DNA from: Verrucomicrobiota bacterium
GTDB lineage: Bacteria; Verrucomicrobiota; Verrucomicrobiia; Palsa-1439
Assembly (NCBI GenBank): GCA_003152315.1
Contig: PLZV01000062.1
Span: forward strand, 84,688 to 148,687
Length of the DNA stretch: 64,000 nucleotides
Direction of reading: 5' to 3'
Part shown: piece after piece, positions 27,826-37,041 of the stretch
Layout of the letters: every line of letters starts with the position of its first letter
Position numbering within the stretch: position 1 is the stretch's first letter
The notes under the pieces: generated by a model
The model's input: only the letters and a program-made list of their open reading frames with translations
Database searches by the model: none
What the model was told of the DNA's origin: nothing
Translations under genes and position numbers: made by a program

Positions 27826-28949
27826 TCTGGGTCACAGTCTTTTTTGTATCTGCCGGCGTGATCGTTTATTCCTATGCGATCTATCCGCTGCTGCTGGCGC
27901 TGGTGCCGGTGCGTCGGCGCGGACAGCTTCCCGAACCTGCCGAGTGGCCGTTCGTTTCCGTGTTGATCAGCGTGTACAACGAGGAAAAGCATATCACCCA
28001 GCGCATCGGGAATTTGCTGGCACTCGATTATCCGCCTGAAAAACTCGAGATTCTGATTGGTTCGGACGGCTCGACCGACCGCACGGATGAATTGGTGCGC
28101 CGATTCAGCGATCCGCGCGTGCGACTGCACGAATTCGATCAGCGTAGCGGAAAGCCCAGCATGCTGAATCGGCTCATCCCGCAAACACGCGGTGAGCTAC
28201 TTGCCTTCAGCGACGCGAATGCGCTGTTTGCGCCTGATGCCCTGCGCAAACTCGCGCGACATTTCCGCGATCCGCGCATCGGCGGCGTCTGCGGGCGGTT
28301 GGTGTTCCACGGGGACAAGAGTGAAACCGATGAAGAGCGCTACTGGGAGTTGGAAACGTATCTCAAGACGCGTGAGAGCGCGCTGGACTCGTGTCTCGGC
28401 GCGAATGGGGCCATCTACGCGATCCGCAAGTCGTGTTGGCCCGGTATTCCCGACAATACGTTCGTGGACGACTTCGTCATTGGCATGCGGGTTCGTGAAC
28501 AGGGCCTGCGAGTCGTGTATGACCGCGACGCCATGGCCACGGAAGAATTGCCCCAATCCGTCAGCCACGAAATGACGCGGCGCATCCGTATTGGCGCGGG
28601 TGATTTTCAGGCCTTGTTTCTTTGCTGGCGCTCACTGCTCCCGTGGCGCGGGTTTCATTCGCTGGCGTTCTGGTCCCATAAAGTCCTGCGCTGGCTGGCG
28701 CCCTTTTTCATGGTGGCGACCTTGATCTCAAACATCGCGCTGCTTCCCCGCCCGCTTTTCATGGTACTGCTGGCGCTGCAACTGGCCTTTTACGCGTTGG
28801 CGATCGTCGGCGCGTTACGGAAGGGGCGGAAGAGCATTTTGTTCAGCGCACCGCACTATTTTGTGACGATCAACCTGGCCCTGTTGCTCGGGTTCTTCCG
28901 TTTCATAACGGGCACGCAACAAGCTGCGTGGAAACGTACTGCGCGGTAG
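27816..28949 (+). CDS. Membrane-bound GT2-family glycosyltransferase
   Basis: This protein of about 377 residues has one N-terminal membrane helix, a GT-A domain and about three C-terminal helices, as in processive or membrane-linked GT2 enzymes. Motifs are FVSVLISVYNEEKHITQRI, ILIGSDGSTDRTDELV, LLAFSDANALF and FVDDFVIGMRV. A Q-rich loop with RRIRIGAGDFQAL sits where processive enzymes carry QxxRW, but the exact motif is absent. ATG 27816 follows a short dispersed repeat. It may extend the polymer or attach a side sugar. Confidence 0.84.
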   Translation: MTTLWVTVFFVSAGVIVYSYAIYPLLLALVPVRRRGQLPEPAEWPFVSVLISVYNEEKHITQRIGNLLALDYPPEKLEILIGSDGSTDRTDELVRRFSDPRVRLHEFDQRSGKPSMLNRLIPQTRGELLAFSDANALFAPDALRKLARHFRDPRIGGVCGRLVFHGDKSETDEERYWELETYLKTRESALDSCLGANGAIYAIRKSCWPGIPDNTFVDDFVIGMRVREQGLRVVYDRDAMATEELPQSVSHEMTRRIRIGAGDFQALFLCWRSLLPWRGFHSLAFWSHKVLRWLAPFFMVATLISNIALLPRPLFMVLLALQLAFYALAIVGALRKGRKSILFSAPHYFVTINLALLLGFFRFITGTQQAAWKRTAR

Positions 28950-28971
28950 GATCCGTTGGGCCATCATATTG

Positions 28972-30063
28972 ATGTCGAAGAACATCCAGCTCTGGCTGCC
29001 GAGCTATCTCTCGCGGCGACCGCCGCAAGCGGTCACGTCGACGCACGTTTTCTTTTGCTTTGTGGACCACTACGAACCCTTGTGGAACAAGGCGTCGCGC
29101 CATCAGGGATTGGAGCGAGTGGAGCATTGGTTCGAGAATTACCCGCGGATGGCGGACAATTTTCGCGATGCGGATGGTCGTCCGCCGCAGCATACGTTCT
29201 TTTATCCCACCGAGGAATATGTGCCCGAGTACCTGGAGTTGCTGGCGCGGCTTTGTGGTCAGGGTTACGGCGAAACTGAAATCCACCTGCACCACGACAA
29301 CGATACTGCGGAAAACCTCAAAGCCACGCTCAACGATTTCAAAGCGAAACTGGAACATCACGGTTTTCTTTCCAACGGTCGCTATGGGTTCATCCACGGC
29401 AATTGGTCGCTGGACAATTCGCGCGCCGATGGACGGTGGTGCGGGGTAAACAACGAACTGCAGGTTTTGCGCGATACTGGTTGCTACGCCGACTTCACGC
29501 TGCCGAGCGCACCGAGCGAGTGCCAGACGCGCAAGATCAATTCGATTTACTACGCGACCGACGATCCGCAGCTTCCGAAATCACATGACACCGGCGTGGA
29601 TGTCTGCGTCGGAGGCGAAGCCAGCGGCGATCTGATGATCGTGCAAGGCCCGCTGGCGTTGAACTGGAGCAGCCGTAAATTCGGCTTGCTGCCACGCATC
29701 GAGAATGGCGAGGTGGCCCACAATGCGCCAGCCGTCGCCGACCGCATCGACAACTGGGTGGCGCAACGGATCAGCGTCGTTGACAAACCTGATTGGGTTT
29801 TCGTAAAAGTTCATACACACGGCTGCCAGGAAATGAATCTCAATGCGGCGCTGGGGCCATCCGTCACGGAAATGCACCAGCATCTGCAAGACAAGTACAA
29901 TGATGGCACGGCCTTTGTGCTGCACTACGTAACGGCCCGGGAGGTTTTCAATTTGATCAAGGCCGCTGAGGCGGGTCAGACGGGCGACCCGAATCGGTAC
30001 CGCGATTACGTCCTGCCTCCCCCACCTGTTATCGGGGCACCACGACAAGGTGCCAAGCCTTGA
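28972..30063 (+). CDS. Polysaccharide deacetylase-like protein
   Basis: This 363-residue protein has no signal peptide. An N-terminal Asp/His pair (FFCFVDHYEPLW), an EIHLHHDNDTAENL motif near residue 105 and YGFIHGNWSLDNS near 142 are placed as in NodB-fold carbohydrate esterases: Asp, then HxxxH-like metal ligands, then a further strand. The exact NodB motifs are altered, so this is a distant or new branch. It overlaps the next gene by TTGA. In context it could deacetylate a sugar precursor or the polymer. Confidence 0.6.
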   Translation: MSKNIQLWLPSYLSRRPPQAVTSTHVFFCFVDHYEPLWNKASRHQGLERVEHWFENYPRMADNFRDADGRPPQHTFFYPTEEYVPEYLELLARLCGQGYGETEIHLHHDNDTAENLKATLNDFKAKLEHHGFLSNGRYGFIHGNWSLDNSRADGRWCGVNNELQVLRDTGCYADFTLPSAPSECQTRKINSIYYATDDPQLPKSHDTGVDVCVGGEASGDLMIVQGPLALNWSSRKFGLLPRIENGEVAHNAPAVADRIDNWVAQRISVVDKPDWVFVKVHTHGCQEMNLNAALGPSVTEMHQHLQDKYNDGTAFVLHYVTAREVFNLIKAAEAGQTGDPNRYRDYVLPPPPVIGAPRQGAKP

Positions 30064-30734
30064 ACGACAAGATTTACAAGTGCGCAGGTTTGGCCGACCG
30101 GATTTTAGCCTTCATCGCGATTGTCGTTTTCCTGCTCCAAATTCTCCTGGCGGTGACCGGGCCGCCACAGGGTATTGTTGACTGGCTGGAAATGCCCGAA
30201 CTCGCACCGCGCGAAACACCGCGCAACATTGTGGTTCTGGGAGGCGGCGGCATTCCGAGTGGTTCCAGTTTGCTGCGCACATATTATGCGGCGCAGTATG
30301 GGAAGAACCTGACCGGCACAATTTTTGTTGTCGCGCTGCCGGCTGATGGTAATCCGGAAACGAGCAGTGTGGGACGAATGCGGGATGAGCTGGTGTTTCG
30401 GGGAGTCTCCGTGTCGGCGATCCGAATGGAGTATCATGGGTTAAACACCCACGAGCAGGCCGTCAACGTTCAACACTTGCTCGGGCCCGAAGCGCTCAAA
30501 CAGCCGATCTTGATCGTCACGTCGGGATACCACATGCGGCGGGCAGTCCTATGTTTCCGCAAACTGGGATTTACGAAGGTCGAGGGCCTGCTGGCGTCCG
30601 AAATCGGGGCGGAAGCGGGGATTGGCCCATGGGGCTGGTTGCGCTATGGGGCGTGGGCGAACCTGGAGCGGGGAATTCGCGTTTCCAGGGAGTTGGCGGC
30701 TTTGGCGGCCTACAAATTTGAAGGCTGGATTTAG
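30060..30734 (+). CDS. DUF218 (YdcF/ElyC-like) membrane-anchored protein
   Basis: This 224-residue protein starts at TTG 30060 by overlap with the previous stop. One N-terminal membrane helix (AFIAIVVFLLQILLAV) is followed by a DUF218 domain: NIVVLGGGGIPSGSS, then NTHEQAVNVQHLL and ILIVTSGYHMRRAVLCF, with the conserved TxxxHMxRA. E. coli members (YdcF, ElyC) act near envelope polymer synthesis, but the biochemical function is unsettled. It belongs to the surface polymer cluster by position. Confidence 0.8.
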   Translation: MNDKIYKCAGLADRILAFIAIVVFLLQILLAVTGPPQGIVDWLEMPELAPRETPRNIVVLGGGGIPSGSSLLRTYYAAQYGKNLTGTIFVVALPADGNPETSSVGRMRDELVFRGVSVSAIRMEYHGLNTHEQAVNVQHLLGPEALKQPILIVTSGYHMRRAVLCFRKLGFTKVEGLLASEIGAEAGIGPWGWLRYGAWANLERGIRVSRELAALAAYKFEGWI

Positions 30735-30750
30735 CGTTACGATCTCTTCA

Positions 30751-31755
30751 ATGAAGGCCCGGCAACAAATCCGTCCAGTTCTCTTCTGCGCGGTCGTCTG
30801 CCTGCTGGCAAACGGGGCCTCGGCGAGGCAGGAAGCCCCCGTCATCACCAAACCAACACTGTTCAATGCGCCTGAAGCGGATGTGATTCTGGGAGCGCTG
30901 GAAGTTTTTCCGCCGGACAATGCGTGGAACCAAATCGTTTCCGGATGGCCGGTCCATCCCAACTCACGGAACATCGTCGCGTCGATTGGGAACGACAAGC
31001 CGCTGCGGTACAACGCCGACATGGCGTTCATCCTCGTGCCGCCAGATCAGAAACGGGTCGAGGTCAAGATCACGGATTACGCGGCGGAGTCTGACAAGGG
31101 GCCGTATCCGGTTCCCGACCAACTGCCGATTGAGGGCTGGCCGGTGTGGTTCCGTCGCGATTCCGGACATCCGAACGTGACGCTGGAAGGCGTGCAGCGC
31201 GACAAACTCAATCTTGGCGGCGACCGCCACGCCATCGTTGTTGATCCCATCAATCGGATGCTTTACGAATTCTACGGGATGCGGCGGACCAGCAGCGGTT
31301 GGCAGGCAGCCCAGGCTTCCATCTTCGATCTAAGGACAAACAAACTACGACCAACAGGCTGGACTTCGGCAGACGCGGCGGGCTTGCCCATTTTCCCCGC
31401 TGTCGTGCGGTATGATGAGCTGAAGCGTGGAGAGATCAATCATGCGTTGCGGGTAACGGTCCGCAAGACGCGAAAAGACTTCATCGCCCCGGCTACGCAC
31501 TACGCCAGCCGGCTGACGGACGAAAACCTCCCGCGTATGGGCGAGCGGTTGCGCCTGCGACAGGACTTCGATGCTTCCGGGTTTTCACCGGAAGTTCGCA
31601 CGATCCTGGTGGCGCTGAAGCGTTACGGCATGTTCGTCGCGGACAATGGTATTGAATGGGCAATTTCAGTGGCCCCGGACGAACGCATTCCTGTCCTTCA
31701 CGAGGAACTGCGGCGGGTGAAAGGTTCTGACTTTGAGGTGGTCGTCCCTCCGTGA
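30751..31755 (+). CDS. Secreted protein of unknown function
   Basis: This 334-residue protein has a signal peptide (PVLFCAVVCLLANGASA). No known domain was recognised. Conserved-looking parts are FPPDNAWNQIVSGWPVHPN, DRHAIVVDPINRMLYEFY and GLPIFPAVVRYDELKRGEI. The pattern of aromatic and acidic residues resembles secreted carbohydrate-active proteins, but no catalytic motif can be named. It is the last gene of the long plus-strand cluster and lies 16 bases after the DUF218 gene, so it is probably part of the same transcript. Confidence 0.7.
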   Translation: MKARQQIRPVLFCAVVCLLANGASARQEAPVITKPTLFNAPEADVILGALEVFPPDNAWNQIVSGWPVHPNSRNIVASIGNDKPLRYNADMAFILVPPDQKRVEVKITDYAAESDKGPYPVPDQLPIEGWPVWFRRDSGHPNVTLEGVQRDKLNLGGDRHAIVVDPINRMLYEFYGMRRTSSGWQAAQASIFDLRTNKLRPTGWTSADAAGLPIFPAVVRYDELKRGEINHALRVTVRKTRKDFIAPATHYASRLTDENLPRMGERLRLRQDFDASGFSPEVRTILVALKRYGMFVADNGIEWAISVAPDERIPVLHEELRRVKGSDFEVVVPP

Positions 31756-31877
31756 CCAGTTCCTCACACAAGGGTGATAAACATCGAAGGCCATTTACAG
31801 AAAGAAGGGATGTGAACCCGTTTCCATCTCGCTGCACGTGATGGCTCGCCAGCAGTTTGAAAGGCGTCCATTCCCGA

Positions 31878-32216
31878 TCAGGCTCCACAGCAAGCATTGA
31901 CGCAGGTGTGGACGTTGTGGGTCTGCTTCAAATCCGTGGCCACCTTCGTACCGCAGCCGGGGCATTGGTCCACGTTGACCGTGGCTTGGACTGTGCCATG
32001 GCCCGGTTTGGTCGCGGTTTGTTCGTTGATCGTCACCGGAACCTTGCAGGCGGCGCACATCCGCTGGGCTGGGTAGACGTTCGCCTGAATGTTGGTGGCC
32101 GGGACCTGCTTCGCGCTGAACCACGGCTTGGTGCTGAGGGCGTTACCGCCCTTGTCGGCATTCGCGTTGATGGCGGTGAGGGCGATTACTGCGATGATGC
32201 TGAGTACTTTGTTCAT
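31878..32216 (-). CDS. Small secreted Cys-rich protein
   Basis: This 112-residue protein has a clear signal peptide (MNKVLSIIAVIALTAINANA). The mature part carries three cysteine pairs: MCAACKVP, CPGCGTKV and CVNACCGA, which suggests a zinc-ribbon or metal-binding fold outside the cytoplasm. It is not part of the plus-strand cluster and faces it tail to tail; the two are 122 bases apart. I do not recognise a family. A role in metal or redox handling is possible but not shown. Confidence 0.65.
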   Translation of the reverse strand: MNKVLSIIAVIALTAINANADKGGNALSTKPWFSAKQVPATNIQANVYPAQRMCAACKVPVTINEQTATKPGHGTVQATVNVDQCPGCGTKVATDLKQTHNVHTCVNACCGA

Positions 32217-32371
32217 GACTACTTCCTTCTTTCGTTTAGCCGACGGGGTGGTGCGGCTTCACTAGGTACTACGTCAGCCGTCGGAAAACCCCTCGCGTGA
32301 AAGGACAGACCATTGGATATCAGCGACTTGCCGTGGTTGGGCAAACATGCGAGATTGTGTGGGACTGACGT

Positions 32372-34045
32372 TTAATGCTTCTGAGTCAATGCCGCGCCCT
32401 TGAGTTTTTGCGCGGTGATGCTGTTGCTCTGCAACGTGGCCAGGGCCGCCAGTTGTGGCGGGGTCAGAAAACTGGCGGCCTGATCCAGGATGCGCTGGTT
32501 GCTCTCGGTCACCTGTTGCAGATATTTGTCGATTTCCTCCTGTGAACCGAAGAAGGCCATGTCCAACACACCCGAGATGCCGTGCGTGAGGGTATAGGGC
32601 TCAGCTTTTACCAGTTGGAACAGGCGCGCGCTTTGATCATCGGTCAGGGGGTTGTCACCCAACTGATTGTTCAGCATGTTGACGGTGGTCTGGGCAGGGA
32701 CTTCCTGATTGAATTCATTGTAGCGCGCGTAGCCGGCCGGGCCCAACAACGATTGCAGCTCGCCTTCGATTTCCTTTGGGGCGTCGGCCATGGCCTGACG
32801 TGCCGCAGCCAGATCCGTTTTTCCCTCCGCCATCGATGATCCCAAGTCGGTAAATTTCTGCCACTCGCCGCCGATCAACTGGGTGAACTTCTCGGTATCC
32901 TCGGGCGTGAGTTTCAACTTTTGGAACAAGGGACCGTAGCGTTCCTTGATTTTTTCCAATTGCTCCTGGTGGATATATTCTTTCATCTTCGGGTCATTCA
33001 TCATTTGGGCCAGTGCAGTAGAAGGCGAACCAGTCGGGCTCCCGCTCGAAACCGATTGCTGCGGAAGTCCTCCCGCTTCGCCCCGCGAACTTGAAAGGGC
33101 CGCCAACTTTTGATCGGCCTTCCGTTGTTCGTTTTCCCCCTGCGCGGCGGCCAATTGGGTTTTTGCTTCATCACGCTCATGCTGCAACTGCTGGATTTGC
33201 TCGTTCAGCGGCGCCTGCTGTTGTTGGAAGGCTTGGATCTGTTCATGGAGAGTTTGTGCCTGCTCGCGCAGGGTTGAAGCCTGGCGGGCTTCGTAGATTC
33301 CTGCGCCAGCGGTGACGACGATGGTGGCGGTGATCAGGGCTTTTTGGAGTGCGGTCATGGCGATGGCCTTGGTGATGGTGGCAGTTGTGGTGGCGGCGAC
33401 GGTTGTTCCGGCAAGAACGGCGGCGGTTGAAATCGCGGCGGCCAGTCCGGCCGGCGCGGCTTGGACGGCGTTGGCGGAGATCACGACCACGAGGCCGCTG
33501 GCGCCGACGGTGACGCCGCGTTTGGCGAAGAATTCGCGGAGGCGTTCGACGGCGCGGCTGACGCGTTTTTGCGCGGCATCATCGGACGTACCGAGCGTCG
33601 CGCCGACTTCGCGCAGGGATTTGTTTTCGAAATAGCGAAGGACGATGACGCTGCGGTCCGTCTCATCGAGCGTGTCCATTCCCTCGTCCAGTAGATCCTC
33701 AATAAGCGACCAGTCCGAAGACACTGAATCCATGGCAGCCATCTCCATCGCTTTCTGCTCCCGAGCCTGACGTCGTGATTCGCCGCGCACGACATCGATC
33801 GCCGTCCGGTACGCGACGCTGTGCAGCCAGGCTCCCAGAACGGTGTCGGGCCTCAACTTGTCGGCATTTCGCGCTAGATCCGTGAACACCGATTGGGACA
33901 CTTCCTCGGCCAAATGCGACGAGCCCACGCGGCGCAGCGCCACGGAATACACCAAATTCACATGACGGCGGACCAACGTGGCAAAGGCCTCTTCCGAGTG
34001 CCGTTCGGCATACTGGCGCAGCAGATTTCGGTCATCGGTTTCCAT
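32372..34045 (-). CDS. ECF sigma factor with membrane helix and coiled-coil C-terminal extension
   Basis: This is a 557-residue protein. Residues about 5-95 are sigma-70 region 2 (EEAFATLVRRHVNLVYSVAL, VLGAWLHSVAYRTAIDVV) and about 125-180 region 4 (VIVLRYFENKSLREVGATLG). Then come hydrophobic segments, a long Q-rich coiled coil and a C-terminal domain ending after residue 550. ECF factors are usually near 190 residues, so about 370 extra residues are attached. The start is METDD at 34045, as the upstream extension runs into the divergent gene's region. The extension may tether the factor to the membrane and take the place of a separate anti-sigma factor; this is inference. Confidence 0.85.
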   Translation of the reverse strand: METDDRNLLRQYAERHSEEAFATLVRRHVNLVYSVALRRVGSSHLAEEVSQSVFTDLARNADKLRPDTVLGAWLHSVAYRTAIDVVRGESRRQAREQKAMEMAAMDSVSSDWSLIEDLLDEGMDTLDETDRSVIVLRYFENKSLREVGATLGTSDDAAQKRVSRAVERLREFFAKRGVTVGASGLVVVISANAVQAAPAGLAAAISTAAVLAGTTVAATTTATITKAIAMTALQKALITATIVVTAGAGIYEARQASTLREQAQTLHEQIQAFQQQQAPLNEQIQQLQHERDEAKTQLAAAQGENEQRKADQKLAALSSSRGEAGGLPQQSVSSGSPTGSPSTALAQMMNDPKMKEYIHQEQLEKIKERYGPLFQKLKLTPEDTEKFTQLIGGEWQKFTDLGSSMAEGKTDLAAARQAMADAPKEIEGELQSLLGPAGYARYNEFNQEVPAQTTVNMLNNQLGDNPLTDDQSARLFQLVKAEPYTLTHGISGVLDMAFFGSQEEIDKYLQQVTESNQRILDQAASFLTPPQLAALATLQSNSITAQKLKGAALTQKH

Positions 34046-34152
34046 CTTTGTTGAGTATATCGCCGCTGCTAACTGGAATCCGACACGATTTCCGCCGTTG
34101 CGGCTCGTTTTTCCTGTCACCTTTTCGTAGGCTGAGCGTCGTATCCGGTGAC
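34046..34152. promoter_or_regulatory. Shared intergenic region between divergent sigma-factor genes
   Basis: Only 107 bases separate the starts of two divergent ECF sigma genes (34045 minus and 34153 plus). Promoters for both must lie here or overlap the genes. No palindrome or clear -35/-10 pair was identified by eye. Confidence 0.55.
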
Positions 34153-35814
34153 ATGAGAACAATCGTAGCAACCGAACCACTGGATGATGTGCGGCTGGTC
34201 GAACTCTCGCGCGAGGGCGACCGCGAGGCTTTCGGGCGGATCGTGGAACGATACCAGTCGCTCATCTGCGCGTTGACCTACAGCGCCTGCGGCAATTTCC
34301 AGGCCAGTGAAGACCTGGCACAGGTGACCTTCATCACCGCGTGGTGCCAACTGCGCAGTCTCCGCGAGCCGGCCAAGCTCAAATCATGGCTGTGCAGCAT
34401 CGCGCGTAACGCCACTGTCAATTCCTTCCGCCAACAGCGCCGCACTCCCACGGCGAATGCCGAAGCACTGGATTCAAGCGCGGAGGTTTCTGCGGATACA
34501 CCCACGCCGCGTGACCACGTCATCAGCAAAGAAGAGGAAGCGATCCTGTGGCGTTCGTTGGGTGAATTACCGCCGACGTATCGGGAACCGCTGGTGTTGT
34601 TCTACCGCCAACAGCAGTCCGTCGCTGAAGTCGCCGACGCGCTGGAGTTGAGTGAGGACGCGGTGAAGCAACGGCTCTCACGCGGGCGGACGATGTTGAC
34701 GGAGAAGGTCACGGCGTTCGTGGAAGGCGCGTTGCGGCAGACGACTCCCGGCAGGGCCTTTACGCTGGGCGTGCTGGCGGCGCTCCCGGTGATGGCGACT
34801 TCGACCAAGGCAGCAGTCGTGGGGGCCACGGCAGCAGGAGGGGTAGCGAAAGCTGCTGCGTCCATCGGTATCGCAGGCGCGATTTTCGGGCCGATCATCG
34901 GGATAATGGGGGGTTGGTTTGGCGCGAAGATGAGCATCGAGAATACACAATCGGCGCGCGAGCGGCAGTTCATGATCCAGATGGTGCGGAAAATCGTGGT
35001 GCTTGTGGGAGTTTTTTGCCTCGCCATGCTCGGACTCGTCTTGCTGGCCTTTTTTTGGTGGAAGATGCATCCGGTCCTGATCGCAACCGCGTTCATCGGC
35101 GCGCTACTGGGATATTGCATCGTACTCATGGTGCTCGTTTTTTGGGGCAATCGCACCCAGCAACGCATCCGGCGGGAGGAAGCGGCGAAGCTGCCGTCGG
35201 GGACAGCGCTTCCCGGCCTGCAGATGTCCTGGCCCTGTGGCGTGTCCTACCGCCCGCTGGAGTATCGTAGCCGTTGGACGCTGCTGGGACTTCCGCTCAT
35301 TCATGTCCGGTTGTTTTGTGGGCAAAACGGCAAGATGCGCCCCGCCAGAGGATGGATCGCCGTGGGTGACATCGCGTACGGCGCACTGTTCGCATTCGGC
35401 TCAATGTGGGCGGTTGCTCCCATCAGCTTGGGCGGCGGGTTCGCCGTGGGAGGGTTGGCAGTTGGCGGTGGGTTCGCCGCAGGGCTGCTGTCGCTCGGCG
35501 GAGGATTCAGTTTCGGCGTGTGGGCGCTGGGCGGGGGATTGGCGATGGGCCTGCTGGCGTACAGCGCGTGCGCGGTCGGCTGGACGGCGGCGCTGGGCGG
35601 GGCGGCGTTTGCTCACGAGTTTGCGCGCGGTGGTTTGGCGCTGGCAAAGCACGCCAATGATGCGGCGGCTAATGCCTTCATCCAGAACAATCCCTTCCTT
35701 CGAAATGCACCGGCGGTGATGCGCTACATTTACCGGGCGAGTTTGGCTTTTTTGCTGCTGCCGGTGCTGGTGGTATGGAAGGCCTTCAAAGCGCGGCGAC
35801 GTTTTCCAATGTAA
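34153..35814 (+). CDS. ECF sigma factor with large glycine-rich membrane domain
   Basis: This 553-residue protein has sigma region 2 (REAFGRIVERYQSLICALTY, SEDLAQVTFITAW) and region 4 (LPPTYREPLVLFYRQQQ, VAEVADALELSEDAVKQRL) in its first 190 residues. The remainder has several membrane helices (IVVLVGVFCLAMLGLVLLAF and the next segment). It also has a Gly/Ala-rich part with repeats such as GGGFAVGGLAVGGGFAAG. This is far longer than a free ECF factor and suggests membrane-anchored regulation within one chain. It is transcribed divergently from a similar but not identical factor. Confidence 0.84.
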   Translation: MRTIVATEPLDDVRLVELSREGDREAFGRIVERYQSLICALTYSACGNFQASEDLAQVTFITAWCQLRSLREPAKLKSWLCSIARNATVNSFRQQRRTPTANAEALDSSAEVSADTPTPRDHVISKEEEAILWRSLGELPPTYREPLVLFYRQQQSVAEVADALELSEDAVKQRLSRGRTMLTEKVTAFVEGALRQTTPGRAFTLGVLAALPVMATSTKAAVVGATAAGGVAKAAASIGIAGAIFGPIIGIMGGWFGAKMSIENTQSARERQFMIQMVRKIVVLVGVFCLAMLGLVLLAFFWWKMHPVLIATAFIGALLGYCIVLMVLVFWGNRTQQRIRREEAAKLPSGTALPGLQMSWPCGVSYRPLEYRSRWTLLGLPLIHVRLFCGQNGKMRPARGWIAVGDIAYGALFAFGSMWAVAPISLGGGFAVGGLAVGGGFAAGLLSLGGGFSFGVWALGGGLAMGLLAYSACAVGWTAALGGAAFAHEFARGGLALAKHANDAAANAFIQNNPFLRNAPAVMRYIYRASLAFLLLPVLVVWKAFKARRRFPM

Positions 35815-35829
35815 CTTGACGAGCCCGGA

Positions 35830-35860
35830 CCTTGCCGCAGTGGTTCGGATTGCGGCAAGG
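35830..35860. terminator. Stem-loop between convergent genes
   Basis: A perfect 10-bp stem (CCTTGCCGCA at 35830-35839 and TGCGGCAAGG at 35851-35860) has an 11-base loop. It lies 16 bases after the plus-strand sigma gene and 62 bases before the end of the minus-strand PEP-CTERM gene. It has no long T run, so a bidirectional terminator is likely but not proven. Confidence 0.6.
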
Positions 35861-35921
35861 CCCGTCTAAATGTCCACCAAAGCCCCCCAAAAACTGGCTC
35901 CGGCGTGCAGCACGGCCATGG

Positions 35922-36740
35922 TTACGACCGGCGACGACGGAGGGCGAAGAAGCCCAACAGGCCGGTGCCGACCAACAGGAAGCTGGATGGCTCGGGAACC
36001 GCAGTGATCGAGTACGGGATGAGCTCCGGGGTGGTACCGCTGAAAACGTTCATCAGTCCAAGAATGTTAACCGGTCCAGTCGGGACCGTGTTGCCAATCA
36101 TCGCCCCATCAGAGGAGTAAGACGTTACCTGGAAAAACATCGTCATGGTATTGCCGCTGCCGTCCTTGAGAATGTAACTGAAGTTGCCATTCGGGAAGAG
36201 ACCGCCATTGGCGCTGGCGTTGGTGATCGTGACGTTATCCAGCTCCACGAGGTGGCCCGCAACGTTCTGCGGGAGCGTCGTCAAGTTGAGCTGCGGCACC
36301 GTAAAGACGGGAGGTGGGGGTACCGCATTGCCCGAGGAGATGTTGGTAAGTGAGGTCATCGACCCGATCTCCGGAATCTGGTTAAATGGAGAAAAGGTAC
36401 CCGTAGCGCCGATGGCATCGCCAACCGTCGGGTTGGACTCACTGGTACCGCTGGGCAGCGCGCCAAAGAGGTCAATCGACCCACCTGAATCCTGAGCTAG
36501 AATCGCCCAGTTGTTGTAGGTATGCCCATTCACTGAAAAGCCACCGCCATGGGACATGACGGCGGTGATGATGGGATTCGAGTCGAGCGTCACGAGAGTG
36601 CCGCTAGTATTAGTTTCGATGCTGGCGATATTGTCGGCCATAACGCTTGTGCCGACCAAAACCATTGCGGCTGCAATCGCACTCGCCACCAATACGCGCT
36701 TCTTCATACTACCAACTGCTGCATTAAGTATCGCTTTCAT
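35922..36740 (-). CDS. PEP-CTERM sorted secreted protein
   Basis: This 272-residue protein has an N-terminal signal region (KKRVLVASAIAAAMVLVGTS) and a C-terminal PEP-CTERM signal: VPEPSSFLLVGTGLLGFFAL then RRRR. The mature part is rich in G, N, S and T, with no recognised catalytic domain. A strong GGGAGG lies a few bases before the ATG at 36740, which fixes the start; ATG 36707 is possible. PEP-CTERM proteins are processed by an exosortase and linked to exopolysaccharide. No exosortase gene was found in this window. The promoter should lie in 36741-37040, where nothing else is seen. Confidence 0.85.
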   Translation of the reverse strand: MKAILNAAVGSMKKRVLVASAIAAAMVLVGTSVMADNIASIETNTSGTLVTLDSNPIITAVMSHGGGFSVNGHTYNNWAILAQDSGGSIDLFGALPSGTSESNPTVGDAIGATGTFSPFNQIPEIGSMTSLTNISSGNAVPPPPVFTVPQLNLTTLPQNVAGHLVELDNVTITNASANGGLFPNGNFSYILKDGSGNTMTMFFQVTSYSSDGAMIGNTVPTGPVNILGLMNVFSGTTPELIPYSITAVPEPSSFLLVGTGLLGFFALRRRRS

Positions 36741-37041
36741 ACTGCCTCCCCTGGTTGATTTTTTTCCTGGAACTTTGAATGGGAGACTGGTTCTCCTGTG
36801 CGTGGATCGCCAATTTGCCAACACTCACCGTTCCCTGTTTAAAGAACTACCGAACTCGCTTGCGGCAGAGTCTGCTTGTTACGAAAGGCATAACCAGTGC
36901 GGAGTCGTTACAATTCAGTGACAGGCGACGGATGCGAATGGGGCCGGGACTGTACAATGTTTAGTTCCGCCGCGAAGAGTGTGAGAACATCATGAGTGCG
37001 GATCTAAGCCTCTTCACAGCCCCGTTTGCTACCATCCCTCG

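Noticed and set aside
26516-27835. Minus-strand open frame of 439 codons
   Set aside because: It is antisense to the Gfo/Idh/MocA-SDR fusion and has no recognisable domain.
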